NCBI GenBank assembly: GCA_965222015.1
Contig: CBDCTL010000023.1
Location: 1,178,001-1,242,000 of the forward strand
Length of the DNA: 64,000 bases
Reading direction: 5' to 3'
From: JANQPX01 sp965222015
Lineage (GTDB): Bacteria; Pseudomonadota; Alphaproteobacteria; Geminicoccales; Geminicoccaceae
In this document: positions 63,321 through 64,000 of the stretch, piece by piece
Layout of the letters: each line of letters starts with the position of its first letter
How positions within the stretch are numbered: position 1 is the first letter of the stretch
Notes under the pieces: model-generated
Database searches by the model: none
What the model was told of the DNA's origin: nothing
What the model saw: only the letters and a program-made list of their open reading frames with translations
Made by a program: the position numbers and the translations under genes

Positions 63321-64000
63321 TCGGGCGAGCTGCACTCGGTACAGTGATGCTGCTGGCTCTCGGGTTGGGATCGACTCGCGCGCAAGAGACGCCGATCGAC
63401 CCTCACCCTGAGTCAAACCTCACGCTTCCATCCATCCCGGCTGACGTCGATCCGCGTCGATCAGCATCCGAAAGCTCCGGCTCGCGCAAGGTGGCGGACA
63501 CGCTGCAGACCATCATGGTCGAACCCGGGGTCAACGAGATCATCCAGATCGCCGTCGGGCATCCCAACCGGATCGTGACGCCGTTCAAGGCGCCGCGCGT
63601 GGTCACCACCGCTGCCGCAAGCGTCGAGACCAGCGCCAACGTCATCTATGTCGCGCCGTCCGGCCCCGCGCTGATCACCATGTTCCTGACCGAGACCGGC
63701 GACGAGAGCGTCTCGATCAGCCTGACCCTACAGCCAAGGCAGATCCCGCCGCGCGAGCTTCGCCTTGAGCTGCCTGCCGGTGTTTACCTGCCGAGGACGG
63801 ATAAAGAAGAGCGAACGCGCCACGCTGCCAACGATCGAACCTATGTCGCCCGCGCTGGGGCGATGTTCGATCAGCTGGCGCGCGGACAGGTGCCGCTGGA
63901 CGCCGCCTTCAGCGACCAGGCGCCGCCGCCTTATCCCCTCTGTGCGGTCGAGGACGGTTTCGAGGTGTCCTTCGCGACCGGTCAGTATCTGCTGGCCGAG
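63317..64000 (+). CDS. traK: TraK-like outer-membrane secretin part, cut by the right window edge
   Basis: 228 codons to the edge. A signal peptide (MIGRAALGTVMLLALGLGS, cleavage likely after TRA) leads to a TraK/VirB9-like domain: VMVEPG-type sequence IMVEPGVNEIIQIA, HPNRIVTPFKAPRVVT, and SGPALITMFLTETGD. TraK sits in the outer-membrane ring of F-type channels with TraB and TraV, which should follow beyond the window. The frame is open to base 64000 with no stop. Confidence 0.88.
   Translation, partial: MIGRAALGTVMLLALGLGSTRAQETPIDPHPESNLTLPSIPADVDPRRSASESSGSRKVADTLQTIMVEPGVNEIIQIAVGHPNRIVTPFKAPRVVTTAAASVETSANVIYVAPSGPALITMFLTETGDESVSISLTLQPRQIPPRELRLELPAGVYLPRTDKEERTRHAANDRTYVARAGAMFDQLARGQVPLDAAFSDQAPPPYPLCAVEDGFEVSFATGQYLLAE

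Noticed and set aside
1..64000. CRISPR arrays, tRNA and rRNA genes
   Set aside because: I found no regularly spaced repeats and no recognisable tRNA or rRNA sequence; the only repeats seen are the three-copy palindrome, TGCGCA cluster and coding repeats.

Overview
The window looks like an alphaproteobacterial replicon. It has high GC, rhizobial/rhodospirillal-type conjugation genes (a MOB-F relaxase with an F-type mating-pair apparatus), and cargo families common on such plasmids and ICEs (Prim-Pol, ParB, DUF2958, DUF2493, MoxR/VWA). I saw no tRNA, rRNA or CRISPR array.

Region 1 (1-14.0 kb) holds a partial unknown gene that runs off the left edge. It is followed by a decayed scrap of a second, related conjugative element (1301-3378): a leader fused directly to the middle of a traA relaxase gene, itself split by an IS5-like element with a clean 4-bp target duplication. 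Next is a type I secretion locus on the minus strand, reading ABC transporter, HlyD-type adaptor and a 2,430-residue secreted substrate. The substrate combines an IgGFc-binding-like N-terminus, Rhs/YD repeats, a von Willebrand D domain and cadherin-like repeats.

Region 2 (14.5-43.2 kb) is the front part of a conjugative or integrative element. It carries primase-polymerase, ParB, DUF2958, a MoxR ATPase / helical protein / VWA-metallopeptidase cassette, a FitAB-type toxin-antitoxin pair, DUF2493 (with an in-frame stop inside its C-terminal helix-turn-helix), a large Cap4/DUF4297-STAND defence protein that probably starts at CTG, two overlapping tyrosine recombinases, and the mobilisation block (RHH accessory protein, coupling protein, MOB-F relaxase). 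The relaxase is broken by two +1 frameshifts.

Region 3 (43.3-60.3 kb) is a defence island inserted between the relaxase and the pilus genes. It contains an OLD-type ATPase/TOPRIM nuclease, a YhaO/YhaN (Mre11/Rad50-like) pair, a divergent Shango-like three-gene set (TerB protein, ATPase, helicase) whose ATPase gene is split by another IS, a DUF6998-like protein, and a Fic protein with a decayed second copy of its own 5' end.

Region 4 (60.7-64 kb) starts the transfer operon: a VirB1-like transglycosylase (frameshifted), an FlhD/FlhC-like activator pair of the kind that drives SXT/IncC transfer, then traL (frameshifted), traE and traK. A strongly conserved palindromic element occurs three times, each time just upstream of a transfer-module gene or operon. 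Four separate frameshifts in transfer genes suggest the element has lost autonomous transfer, unless they are sequence errors.
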